Part shown: one piece after another, positions 18,510 to 25,903 of the stretch
Layout: each line of letters opens with the position of its first letter
Position numbering within the stretch: position 1 is the first letter of the stretch
NCBI RefSeq assembly: GCF_008933165.1
Contig: NZ_WBVQ01000002.1
Coordinates: 1,077,569-1,141,568 of the forward strand
DNA from: Phaeocystidibacter marisrubri
Lineage (GTDB): Bacteria; Bacteroidota; Bacteroidia; Flavobacteriales; Schleiferiaceae
Direction of reading: 5' to 3'
Length of the DNA: 64,000 nucleotides
Program-made: the position numbers and the translations under genes
Notes under the pieces: generated by a model
The model's input: only the letters and a program-made list of their open reading frames with translations
Database searches by the model: none
Told to the model about the DNA's origin: nothing

Positions 18510-19638
18510 GAGAGGAAGGTTGGAGAGTCATGCCGAGAACTAAAATAGGGAATTTCGATTCCTTCTGATTTACACCCTTGTTTATTTCGTGGTTAGCCAC
18601 TCCATCAACTCCCAATACTTGAACAACCTCTTCTCCATCATACTTCCAAACCCCACTCTTTCCACCAAACCACAATTGGTTATTCGCATCTGTGAGAATA
18701 AAGTGTATTTCTGAATACGATTGTCCGTTAGAGGAAGTAAACTCTCTAATATTTGTCCCGTCAAAAACGGCAAGTTTACCTCGAGGAGAGCTTATAAATA
18801 GTTCTCCATTTTCATACTCACAAATAGAGTGAATTCTCTTGCTCAGTTCTCCATCGGAATAGGTTGTAAACTGAGAATCCTTGTACCGTGTGAGGGCACT
18901 ATTTCTATTGCCATTAAACCCAATCCACATATCTCCCGATTTGTCGCAATAGAGTGTCCTTACCATATCGTCACTTAAACCATCTGCAATGGAAAAATGC
19001 TCAAAGCTTTCTCCCTTGTATACGCTAACCCCACCATGCGTCATAGAGCCAAACCACATATTACCTGAATGATCCATTTCAATACAGGTTACCCAATTGT
19101 GGTAAAGGCTATCCTCCTGCTTCTGACCATGTTCCTGCAAGTACATCTTGAATTGGAATCCATCGAAACGACAAACGCCACCTCCACCTGTCCCAATCCA
19201 GAGATTTTGATTCTTATCAATTGCCAAAGCATGTGCGGCATTGGGGTTAATGATTGGGTATACCTTGTCTAACCAAACGCTGGAAGTATCCTGAAACGGA
19301 AGTAAAATGGAATTCAATCTTCCTCCATCGAAATGAGTAAGTCCCTCCTGCGTGCCCATCCAAATTGAACCATCAGAGGCCTCCACTAAGTCAAACACCT
19401 GATTGCTTGCCAAGCCGTCCTTTTTGGAATAATTCACAAGAGATTCTCCGTTGAATACGAATACTCCTGCTCCATTCGTACTCAGCCACAAATTCCCTGT
19501 TTTATCGATCAAACCACCGTTGAAGCCTACTTCAGGAATGGTCAAATCCAAAGATGGCGTAACTGGTTTCTCAGGACTAGAGCAAGAAGCTGCAAGAAAG
19601 ACAGAACAAAGCGAAAGGGCGATTGAAAGAGATTTCAT
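18481..19638 (-). CDS. Two-component-regulator-propeller lipoprotein
   Basis: 385 aa with lipobox LAASC (Cys19). Repeats of the Reg_prop type fill the protein: GNLWLSTNGAGVFVFNG, GSIWMGTQEGLTHFDG, QNLWIGTGGGGVCRFDG, GNMWFGSMTHGGVSVYKG and so on, roughly seven blades. Such propellers normally form the periplasmic sensor of hybrid two-component systems; here the protein stops after the propeller with no membrane or kinase domain, so it is a free lipid-anchored propeller of unknown ligand. Confidence 0.85.
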   Translation of the reverse strand: MKSLSIALSLCSVFLAASCSSPEKPVTPSLDLTIPEVGFNGGLIDKTGNLWLSTNGAGVFVFNGESLVNYSKKDGLASNQVFDLVEASDGSIWMGTQEGLTHFDGGRLNSILLPFQDTSSVWLDKVYPIINPNAAHALAIDKNQNLWIGTGGGGVCRFDGFQFKMYLQEHGQKQEDSLYHNWVTCIEMDHSGNMWFGSMTHGGVSVYKGESFEHFSIADGLSDDMVRTLYCDKSGDMWIGFNGNRNSALTRYKDSQFTTYSDGELSKRIHSICEYENGELFISSPRGKLAVFDGTNIREFTSSNGQSYSEIHFILTDANNQLWFGGKSGVWKYDGEEVVQVLGVDGVANHEINKGVNQKESKFPILVLGMTLQPSSHEKPQHLPR

Positions 19639-19751
19639 AATCAGTGGGGATTCAGTTCACACCAAGGGTTAAGCGACTCCTCTTTTTGGTCTTCGGAAAG
19701 CAAAAAATGCACAGTGACGACACATCTCCAAACTCGAGCATCATATCCGTT

Positions 19752-20321
19752 CTAAATCTGCCTAAAAATCACATACCTCTCAGGGTCCGAACACGCTTCA
19801 TGATAACCTCTAGGGTTCAATCGAACACATTCCATAATCTGGTGCACTTCCTCTTCTTGCAATTTTACTTTGGACTGGATATCATACATTTCACTATCTG
19901 GCCCTAGGCCTAAATGCACCTCTAAGTCGATCTGCTGGCTCTTCTTAATTTCAAATTCCAAAGTAGATGTATCAGGTCCGTAGGCCGACATCACAAGGGA
20001 ATATTTCCCTGGTGAGAGCACTATTTGGGCGCCACCATCAAAGTTTGTCATAGCCTTAAAGGTTTCACCAGTAGTCGAATTTTGGAATTCTAGCAACACC
20101 ATAACCAAGGTGTCTCCAGCATTACCCCGAGTGAAAATTGAGGAACCTTCCTCTCCTTCCACAATCGTCAAATCGGAAGTGGTGGTGTCCTCAACATGCA
20201 GAAGTCTAAACGAATACTGAAAAGGGTAATCTATATCTTGAACGATTCGTTCGTGGTACTCTCCCTGTGCCCATGAAGAAGCACAAAAAAGCAGCATACC
20301 GATGAAAGTGATCCATTTCAA
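19752..20321 (-). CDS. Exported protein of unknown function
   Basis: 189 aa if read from TTG at 20321 (KWITFIGMLLFCASSWAQ is a good signal peptide); the ATG at 20297 is an alternative, and the frame is open back to 20501. The mature part has a beta-sandwich-like region (GGAQIVLSPGKYSLVMSAYG) resembling carboxypeptidase-regulatory folds. It ends in a charged segment (RGYHEACSDPERYVIFRQI). Function unknown. Confidence 0.5.
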   Translation of the reverse strand: MKWITFIGMLLFCASSWAQGEYHERIVQDIDYPFQYSFRLLHVEDTTTSDLTIVEGEEGSSIFTRGNAGDTLVMVLLEFQNSTTGETFKAMTNFDGGAQIVLSPGKYSLVMSAYGPDTSTLEFEIKKSQQIDLEVHLGLGPDSEMYDIQSKVKLQEEEVHQIMECVRLNPRGYHEACSDPERYVIFRQI

Positions 20322-20389
20322 AAGAGAGAATTTTGAGTGAAAGGATAAGGTAGGTAAAAAACGGGTAGGGGACTTATGATTGAGCAGAA

Positions 20390-21424
20390 CTATAAAGAAA
20401 CACACGACCAAAGCATAAAGATATCCAGCATGGGTTCCTTTTTGAAAAGATAATATTTGTGACTCCAAAGGTTGATCGGCATGCCCATTAAATTCAACCA
20501 TCCCCAGGTTGCGCGGGCTCCAGGCATTCCTAGACTCGCCTGTGTCTTGATATTCATTATGGTTGCCGAAGCTCCATATCCAAAGAGCAGGGGACCCGAA
20601 TCTACATCCTCAATTCCCGATCCATCTTCGTGCTCTTTCACCAAGTTCGCTCCGAGAAACGACCGTTGAAATAAGCTGTCAAAAATGTTATTCTGACGCA
20701 GCGCCCTCTCTTGATTGATATAACTCAAACTGTACAAGATCAGGGCAGAAGAAGACCCACGTACAATGGATGAATCTCCACCAAAATGATGTACCAATCC
20801 CGTTGGGTGACTCGCTGCCGAATCCAAGATGGCCATCCATTTGCTTTGGAGCGCTGTGTCGGAAATCGACATTATTCCGATGTAATTATCAGCGGGCCAA
20901 TACGCGCCAGCGTAGGACATCAAAGGCTGTAACTCTTCATCTAAGGCACTCGTGATTCTCTCTTCTATTTCTTCTTGAGAAGTATTCACTCGTTCTGGAA
21001 TATCGGACTTTGAGAAAAGAGAACTCCTTTGGTAGCTCGTCAATACGCGGTTCGTCCATCCATTGTAAAACATCCCAAATTTAGGAGTGATATAGGTGGG
21101 AAAAGGCGAAGTAGCACTAGTTGAAAGGATGCGCAGTATACAAGAATCCACTTGCTCTGCCATCGCTTTATCAGTGATACCACGTTTGTCGCAATATTCA
21201 ATAATCGACAAACTCAGAAGAGCATTGCTAAACATCTTCCCCTCTGGATACTGTTGCTGTAGTTCATCATCGTAACCCGAATTCAGAAGCTCAGATAGGT
21301 ACGTAATTTGGTTTTCGATTGATCGATTCCGAAGCGGTGAGAAATGGGGAGTAAGCAAGGCCATTCCCACATAAACAATCGAAGCAATAAGGATTACTCG
21401 TTTTACTTTTTTTATTGGCTTCAT
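20390..21424 (-). CDS. Membrane-anchored protein of unknown function
   Basis: 344 aa with an N-terminal transmembrane segment (VILIASIVYVGMALL). The soluble part is largely helical and contains GMFYNGWTNRVL and AGAYWPADNYIG, patterns reminiscent of alpha/alpha-barrel enzymes (for example the linalool dehydratase/isomerase type), but I cannot assign it. The C-terminus ends in a hydrophobic stretch; the other frame over the last 112 bp also encodes a membrane-like segment that runs on open into the next gene, so a frameshift near the A run at about 20439-20444 is possible. Confidence 0.5.
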   Translation of the reverse strand: MKPIKKVKRVILIASIVYVGMALLTPHFSPLRNRSIENQITYLSELLNSGYDDELQQQYPEGKMFSNALLSLSIIEYCDKRGITDKAMAEQVDSCILRILSTSATSPFPTYITPKFGMFYNGWTNRVLTSYQRSSLFSKSDIPERVNTSQEEIEERITSALDEELQPLMSYAGAYWPADNYIGIMSISDTALQSKWMAILDSAASHPTGLVHHFGGDSSIVRGSSSALILYSLSYINQERALRQNNIFDSLFQRSFLGANLVKEHEDGSGIEDVDSGPLLFGYGASATIMNIKTQASLGMPGARATWGWLNLMGMPINLWSHKYYLFKKEPMLDIFMLWSCVSL

Positions 21425-21560
21425 AAGAGTACTTCTAAGAAGAACAGAGTTGACGAGAGGATAAGGTAGGCAATATATACAGCAGATTGGATAGTATGCT
21501 TCGCACGGCTTCAGACTTCAGGCTAAAGGCTGCTGGTTGAACACTATCTTCCCCTGTGCC

Positions 21561-21591
21561 TTTGACGTACGAACCTTTCCCGATACTTTTG
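21561..21591 (+). promoter_or_regulatory. Promoter of the ABM monooxygenase gene
   Basis: TTTG (21561-21564), 19 bp, TACTTTTG (21584-21591): a full match to the Bacteroidota consensus. It lies 73 bp before the ATG, leaving a leader occupied by repeat DNA. Confidence 0.75.
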
Positions 21592-21599
21592 TGGAGAGG

Positions 21600-21652
21600 A
21601 TGTCAGATGAAGGGTGTTGGATGACGGATGACGGATGTCTGGTGCCTGAAGC
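21600..21652 (+). repeat. GTCATCC-family repeat in the leader of the ABM gene
   Basis: Units GATGTCAGATGA, GGGTGTTGGATGACGGATGA, CGGATGTCTGG repeat the vocabulary of 63581-63630 and, reversed, 13396-13440 and 53190-53700. Confidence 0.6.
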
Positions 21653-21663
21653 CCATAATAAAG

Positions 21664-21996
21664 ATGAACAGATTAACTGAAAAGCCAGCCTATGCGGTTC
21701 TCTTCATTTCGGAGAGGGAAGTAGATCCTGCTCCAGAGGGTTACCCAGAGGCAGATGTGGCCACCATGGAAAAAGTGTCTAAGCTGGATGGGTTTTTGGG
21801 GTTCGACAATGCCCGAACCGGCAAAGAAGGCATCTTTATTAGCTATTGGAGCGATCTCGACGCTATTGAACGATGGAAAAATGACCCTCTACATAAATCC
21901 GTGAAAGCGGACGGAAAGAAAAAATGGTACGACGCTTATCGTACTGTAATATGCAAAATTGAACACTTCGACGAGTTTCGAAGATCGTTCCCCTAA
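21664..21996 (+). CDS. Antibiotic biosynthesis monooxygenase (ABM) domain protein
   Basis: 110 aa from ATG 21664 (MNRLTEKPAYAVLF); an upstream GTG/ATG frame extension reads repeat DNA and is rejected. The layout is a dimeric alpha/beta ABM barrel: YAVLFISERE, LDGFLGFDNARTGKEGIFISYWSDLDAIERWKNDPLHK, then YRTVICKIE. Family members include haem-degrading and quinol monooxygenases, and many have no known substrate. The enoyl-CoA hydratase gene starts 11 bp after the stop, suggesting one transcript. Confidence 0.75.
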   Translation: MNRLTEKPAYAVLFISEREVDPAPEGYPEADVATMEKVSKLDGFLGFDNARTGKEGIFISYWSDLDAIERWKNDPLHKSVKADGKKKWYDAYRTVICKIEHFDEFRRSFP

Positions 21997-22006
21997 AAAC
22001 AAGACC

Positions 22007-22780
22007 ATGAGTAAGAATGCAGTTGACCAAGGAGATGTACGCATAGAACGCAAAGGCGGTGTGGCTTATGTTGAGTTCCACCACCCGTTGAGCAACAGTC
22101 TCCCCGGAAAAGTACTAGCCAAACTAGCCAACACGATTACGGAGTTGGGAGAAGACAAAGAGGTCCTCGTGATTGTGTTGCAATCAGAAGGTGACCGTGC
22201 TTTCTGTGCAGGCGCAAGCTTTGATGAATTGATCAGCATTGACAATTTGGACACAGGTAAAGTGTTCTTTTCTGGATTTGCCAACGTCATCAACGCCATG
22301 CGTAAATGTCCGAAGTTCATTATCGGTAGAGTTCAGGGCAAGGCCGTTGGTGGAGGTGTTGGACTTGCATCTTCAGTAGATTACTGTTTCGCGACGAAGT
22401 TCGCCGCCGTAAAGCTTTCCGAACTGGCAGTAGGCATTGGACCATTTGTAGTAGGCCCTGCTGTAGAGCGCAAGATTGGTACTAGCGGAATGAGCGAACT
22501 AGCCATTAATGCGACGGAGTGGAGAACCGCAGAATGGGCACGCGACAAAGGCCTGTACACGGAGGTCTTCGACACAGCGCATGACATGGATAAGGCCATC
22601 TCTGAATTGATTGAGAAACTATCTGGATCCAATCCGGAAGCAATGGCTGAATTGAAGCGCGTTTTCTGGCAAGGCACAGAGCATTGGGACGACCTATTAG
22701 CCGAGCGCGCTGCCATCAGCGGACGGTTGGTGCTCAGTGACTTCACTCGCAATGCCATTGAGAAGTTCAAGAAAAAATGA
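22007..22780 (+). CDS. Enoyl-CoA hydratase/isomerase family protein
   Basis: 257 aa. The crotonase fold is clear: oxyanion-hole segments AFCAGASFDEL and QGKAVGGGVGLASS, and a Glu in LSELAVGIGPFVVG that fits the catalytic or isomerase glutamate. Substrate is not determined; fatty-acid beta-oxidation or aromatic-acid (phenylacetate or benzoate) degradation are both possible given paaZ 6 kb upstream, but the genes are not in one operon. Start chosen at ATG 22007 because upstream codons overlap the ABM gene. Confidence 0.82.
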   Translation: MSKNAVDQGDVRIERKGGVAYVEFHHPLSNSLPGKVLAKLANTITELGEDKEVLVIVLQSEGDRAFCAGASFDELISIDNLDTGKVFFSGFANVINAMRKCPKFIIGRVQGKAVGGGVGLASSVDYCFATKFAAVKLSELAVGIGPFVVGPAVERKIGTSGMSELAINATEWRTAEWARDKGLYTEVFDTAHDMDKAISELIEKLSGSNPEAMAELKRVFWQGTEHWDDLLAERAAISGRLVLSDFTRNAIEKFKKK

Positions 22781-22829
22781 TGATATTATAATCTTCTTAC
22801 GCAACCTGAACACTTCAAACCATTCTGAA

Positions 22830-23696
22830 ATGATCAAAAAATTACTCATCCTCATCTTGGCGCTTCCCTTGAGTGGATTTGCTCAAGATGCAACTCCTGC
22901 GGATACGACAGTAAGCAAGTGGAAATTTGGTGGCCTGTACAGTTTCACGACCACTCAAACTAGCCTAACCAACTGGAATGCGGGGGGTACCAATAGCGTT
23001 AACCTTGCTGGCCTTCTTCGTCAATCTGCGGATTACGATGGTCCGAAATGGCAATGGTCAAACACCCTTGACGCGAATTACGCCATTAACATTCAAGGAG
23101 CTTCTACGCTTAAAACGGGTGACAAATTGGAGATCACTTCACGTTTGGACCGAAATATCAATACAAGCGGATCTTGGACAACTTCGCTCTTTGCCAATTT
23201 TAGAACCCAATTCGCAGATGGTTTTAAGGAAGCTGAAGATGTAAAACCCATTTCCACTTGGATGTCGCCCGGTTACCTCACAGCGGGTATTGGTTTTACC
23301 CACAAGAGCAACGGACTGGAACTGTACCTATATTCACTCAGCGCTGCAGGAAGCTTTGGTGTGGAGGCTGGGGAGAAGTTGAGAACAGAATTAGGTGCGT
23401 ACTTGAATGCTACGTACACCCGGAACTTGCGCGAAGGTGTTGATCTAACCTCCAACTTAAACCTCTTCTCAAACTACTTGGAAAAACCACAAAACATCGA
23501 CGTGAGTTGGGAGACTATCTTATTGATGGAAGTGTGGGGTCCTCTTTCTGTCAGTCTTCAACTTCATTTGATCTATGACGATGACATCCTCGTTCAGAAT
23601 CCAAATGCAGCAGGCGACAATCAATCACCTGGACTTCAGGTAAAAGAGGTTTTGGGAGTGGGATTGGCCTATTCGTTTGGGAAGTATAAAGAGTAA
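22830..23696 (+). CDS. DUF3078 family outer-membrane-associated protein
   Basis: 288 aa with signal peptide ending GFAQ. It shows the DUF3078 pattern: WKFGGLYSFTTTQTSLTNWNAGG, then GPKWQWSNTLDANYAI and repeated aromatic beta strands ending GLAYSFGKYKE, consistent with a beta barrel. The family is almost confined to Bacteroidota and has no known role. It starts 49 bp after the hydratase gene. Confidence 0.8.
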   Translation: MIKKLLILILALPLSGFAQDATPADTTVSKWKFGGLYSFTTTQTSLTNWNAGGTNSVNLAGLLRQSADYDGPKWQWSNTLDANYAINIQGASTLKTGDKLEITSRLDRNINTSGSWTTSLFANFRTQFADGFKEAEDVKPISTWMSPGYLTAGIGFTHKSNGLELYLYSLSAAGSFGVEAGEKLRTELGAYLNATYTRNLREGVDLTSNLNLFSNYLEKPQNIDVSWETILLMEVWGPLSVSLQLHLIYDDDILVQNPNAAGDNQSPGLQVKEVLGVGLAYSFGKYKE

Positions 23697-23702
23697 CCTA
23701 GA

Positions 23703-23722
23703 TAGTAGTATTGTTACTACTA
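23703..23722. terminator. Possible bidirectional terminator hairpin
   Basis: TAGTAGTA and TACTACTA pair perfectly around TTGT between two convergent genes, overlapping the stop of the minus-strand gene. There is no long T run, so function is uncertain. Confidence 0.4.
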
Positions 23723-24718
23723 AACTCCTTCTTTATTGTACCGAATTGAAGCCATCACATTCTTGCGAGATTCCATATCACAAACGAGTTGTTTTCGTTC
23801 GTAAGCATTAACATCGAACACACCTCCCGTGGTGGCTGCGGTTTTTTCTAGCTCATCCAAACACACATTTCCCCGAACCAAAATAACTCGGGTGAAGTTT
23901 CTAAACCTCACTTTTTGAGCTTTGGGAAACTCCGTTGCCTCTAGGCAACGATCTGATTCCCTTTGCCTGTCGTGGTAGAGTTGACGGAGTTCGGAAATCG
24001 AATTTGCATTCGTTGCCAAGGTTTCCACTCCAGATTCTCTATCCTTGTACACGTCAAATAAATCGTTCTCTAGTTGCATAGTACCGCCCAAAGTAAAGAG
24101 CATCAAGTTCTCCGCTTCCGATGCTCGATTCTCCATCGCGCTCCGGTAGTATAAGAAAGATGCTCCACCTTTATCGAACGTAATCTTTTTAAGGGCTTCC
24201 CAACTATTTCCAGAAGCAGCTTGTGCTTTACTGTTCAATTGAGCCAAGTAAACTTCTTCAACCCTTTGCAACAGCAAGTCCTTGTGATCTGTATAATCGA
24301 GAGCTTTTAGGCAAAGCGTGAGAAAAAGCTGTTCATGACTGGAATTGGCCACCGCTTTTTCTGGACACTTGGTCATCTGTAAGATGCGCTCCGTTGGGGT
24401 TCCTCGCTCATCAAAGAAGTCATCGTAAAGCCCCGTAATTGCGCCTAAATACGTCAATGCAAACCGCTCTCTAGTCTTCATTCTATGACCTCGAAGCAGA
24501 CCAAAGGCTTCGCCGAGAATGGAAGGGACAGCCAATGCATAGTTCTTCGTGATTTTATCAATATCCGCAGAGGTTAGAGTTCCATCACTCTCCGCCAAAG
24601 CACGCTGCAGCATTGGCTGAAGATGTTTCTTAATAAAACGCTTCTGGACATAAAGAGCCTTCAACATTCGAACTCCGGTTCGAAACACTATGAACGTACT
24701 CCAAAAATATAATCGCAT
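23720..24718 (-). CDS. Class I isoprenoid-synthase-like enzyme
   Basis: 332 aa from ATG 24718 (342 from TTG 24748, but that TTG lies inside the -7 element). Mostly helical, with the two metal-binding signatures of class I terpenoid enzymes: an Asp-rich DDFFDE (residues 109-114 of the longer form, 99-104 here) and an NSE-like NDLFDVYKDRE (228-238). These coordinate Mg-diphosphate in squalene/phytoene synthases and terpene cyclases. Substrate is unknown and no other isoprenoid gene is adjacent. It is transcribed alone, away from the small membrane protein gene. Confidence 0.6.
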   Translation of the reverse strand: MRLYFWSTFIVFRTGVRMLKALYVQKRFIKKHLQPMLQRALAESDGTLTSADIDKITKNYALAVPSILGEAFGLLRGHRMKTRERFALTYLGAITGLYDDFFDERGTPTERILQMTKCPEKAVANSSHEQLFLTLCLKALDYTDHKDLLLQRVEEVYLAQLNSKAQAASGNSWEALKKITFDKGGASFLYYRSAMENRASEAENLMLFTLGGTMQLENDLFDVYKDRESGVETLATNANSISELRQLYHDRQRESDRCLEATEFPKAQKVRFRNFTRVILVRGNVCLDELEKTAATTGGVFDVNAYERKQLVCDMESRKNVMASIRYNKEGV

Positions 24719-24745
24719 GAAGTTCCGATAATATTGGTCTGTGGT

Positions 24746-24753
24746 CAAAAATA
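24746..24753 (-). promoter_or_regulatory. -7 element of the isoprenoid-synthase-like gene
   Basis: On the minus strand TATTTTTG is a perfect TAnnTTTG match, with TTTC 18 bp upstream as a poor -33. It places the transcript start near 24740, so ATG 24718 is the likely start. Confidence 0.55.
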
Positions 24754-24811
24754 GAGCTTTAATTCAGCCTTGAAACGACAAGGTGCGATTGACCTTTTCA
24801 ATTCGAGGTTT

Positions 24812-25177
24812 CTAAACAGATATCTTTTTGCGCAATTGGAACCACACCCATTGTAAAATCCCCATCGTTATCAACACTCCCACTGAAAATAGGAATACGT
24901 CAATGCTTTTCATCACAACCGTAAATCCAATGTAAACGGCTATCGAAAGTAATAGAGCAGACCAATATTTCGCCCCTTTTGCTTTGGTTAAAATGACTCT
25001 CATCGCGATATACGACATCAAACTGGGGGCGCCTAGTATGAGTAGAATATCTGCAAAAGGCAAATGAAGCTCCATAAACACAAACCCTATTACCGTTGCG
25101 CCCACGAGCACGCCAGTCATGAATTTGTTAAAAACACCTTTTGGTTGCTCTTGGTTAAAATCTAGAATATCGTCCAT
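24812..25177 (-). CDS. Small integral membrane protein
   Basis: 121 aa. A short acidic N-terminus (MDDILDFNQEQPKG) precedes about four hydrophobic segments (FMTGVLVGATVIGFVFM, FADILLILGAPSLMSYIAM, YWSALLLSIAVYIGFTVVM, VFLFSVGVLITMGILQWVW). No family recognised. It is transcribed away from the divergent GbsR-like regulator gene. Confidence 0.55.
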   Translation of the reverse strand: MDDILDFNQEQPKGVFNKFMTGVLVGATVIGFVFMELHLPFADILLILGAPSLMSYIAMRVILTKAKGAKYWSALLLSIAVYIGFTVVMKSIDVFLFSVGVLITMGILQWVWFQLRKKISV

Positions 25178-25295
25178 GGAGGCGAAGTTGAGAGTTCGAG
25201 GTTATACGTGTTGCGCATTATGCTTCCACTCCCAAGTTATGAAAGAAGCTTCAATGAGGGTACAGATTCGCACCTACAGAACCAAGCGACAAACA

Positions 25296-25325
25296 TTTTT
25301 AGTTCTCCTTTTTGTGAACTAAAAA
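25296..25325. promoter_or_regulatory. Operator upstream of the GbsR/MarR regulator gene
   Basis: Perfect inverted repeat: TTTTTAGTTC (25296-25305), 10 bp, GAACTAAAAA (25316-25325). The -33 TTTG lies inside the spacer. The 7-bp core TTAGTTC-N10-GAACTAA recurs at 25848-25871. Confidence 0.75.
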
Positions 25326-25340
25326 AACTTTATACATTTG
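25311..25340 (+). promoter_or_regulatory. Promoter of the GbsR/MarR regulator gene
   Basis: TTTG (25311-25314), 18 bp, TACATTTG (25333-25340), 20 bp before the ATG. It overlaps the operator, so repressor binding should block it. Confidence 0.75.
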
Positions 25341-25359
25341 TAGCACAATTCAAACTAAC

Positions 25360-25833
25360 ATGTCAGAGATCGTTCAACTTACTGCCAAGCAAAAAGAACT
25401 CGTTGAGAAGATCGGAGTTTACCATGAGAAATCTGGGTTACCTCCGGCACCCGCACGAATCTTGGCGCTTCTATTGGTATCTCCCATTACTGAGTTGACC
25501 TTTGATCAAATTCGCGAAACATTGAACCTGAGTAAGAGCGCAACCAGCAACGCCATCAACATGCTCCTCAATGTCAACCGTCTTGACTACATCACAAAGT
25601 CGGGCGATAGAAAGCGCTACTTCAAGAACAAAGTAAGCAATTGGCGAAGTGAATTGCGCGATAGCATCTTCAAGATTACCGAAGCTGCTGACATCTTAGA
25701 AGAGATTCTTGAAGTTCGCCCAAATAATACTCCTGAATTCAACGAAAACCTCAGCAGTATCATCGATTTCCTACGCTTCATCAACGACGAGCTTCCTGGA
25801 CTTTACCAAAAGTGGGAGAATAAACGAACATAA
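25360..25833 (+). CDS. GbsR/MarR-type transcriptional regulator of the efflux operon
   Basis: 157 aa, with a winged helix-turn-helix in the middle: LTFDQIRETLNLSKSATSNAINMLL (recognition helix) and then GDRKRYFK (wing). The N-terminal helix motif SGLPPAPARILALLLVSP is typical of the GbsR branch of MarR regulators. A dimerisation helix region follows. It is encoded just before tolC, and the same inverted repeat stands before both genes, so it probably represses itself and the efflux operon; the inducer is unknown. Confidence 0.85.
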   Translation: MSEIVQLTAKQKELVEKIGVYHEKSGLPPAPARILALLLVSPITELTFDQIRETLNLSKSATSNAINMLLNVNRLDYITKSGDRKRYFKNKVSNWRSELRDSIFKITEAADILEEILEVRPNNTPEFNENLSSIIDFLRFINDELPGLYQKWENKRT

Positions 25834-25847
25834 AATTTTTTACCCTG

Positions 25848-25871
25848 TTAGTTCGTTATTCACAGAACTAA
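25848..25871. promoter_or_regulatory. Second copy of the operator, upstream of tolC
   Basis: TTAGTTC, 10 bp (GTTATTCACA), GAACTAA, the same arms and spacing as 25299-25322 with a different spacer. A partial -7 (TAGGTTG, 25873-25879) follows directly. Confidence 0.75.
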
Positions 25872-25903
25872 GTAGGTTGTTACAAAACAAACTAAATCAA
25901 AAA

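Noticed and set aside
13538-22780. A phenylacetate catabolic cluster formed by paaZ and the enoyl-CoA hydratase
   Set aside because: The two are 6.4 kb apart, separated by a toxin locus and minus-strand operon, and no paaA-E or paaK is present.
25709-25903. 65-codon N-terminal extension of the TolC protein
   Set aside because: It overlaps the regulator gene and crosses the operator; the true signal peptide starts at ATG 25904.
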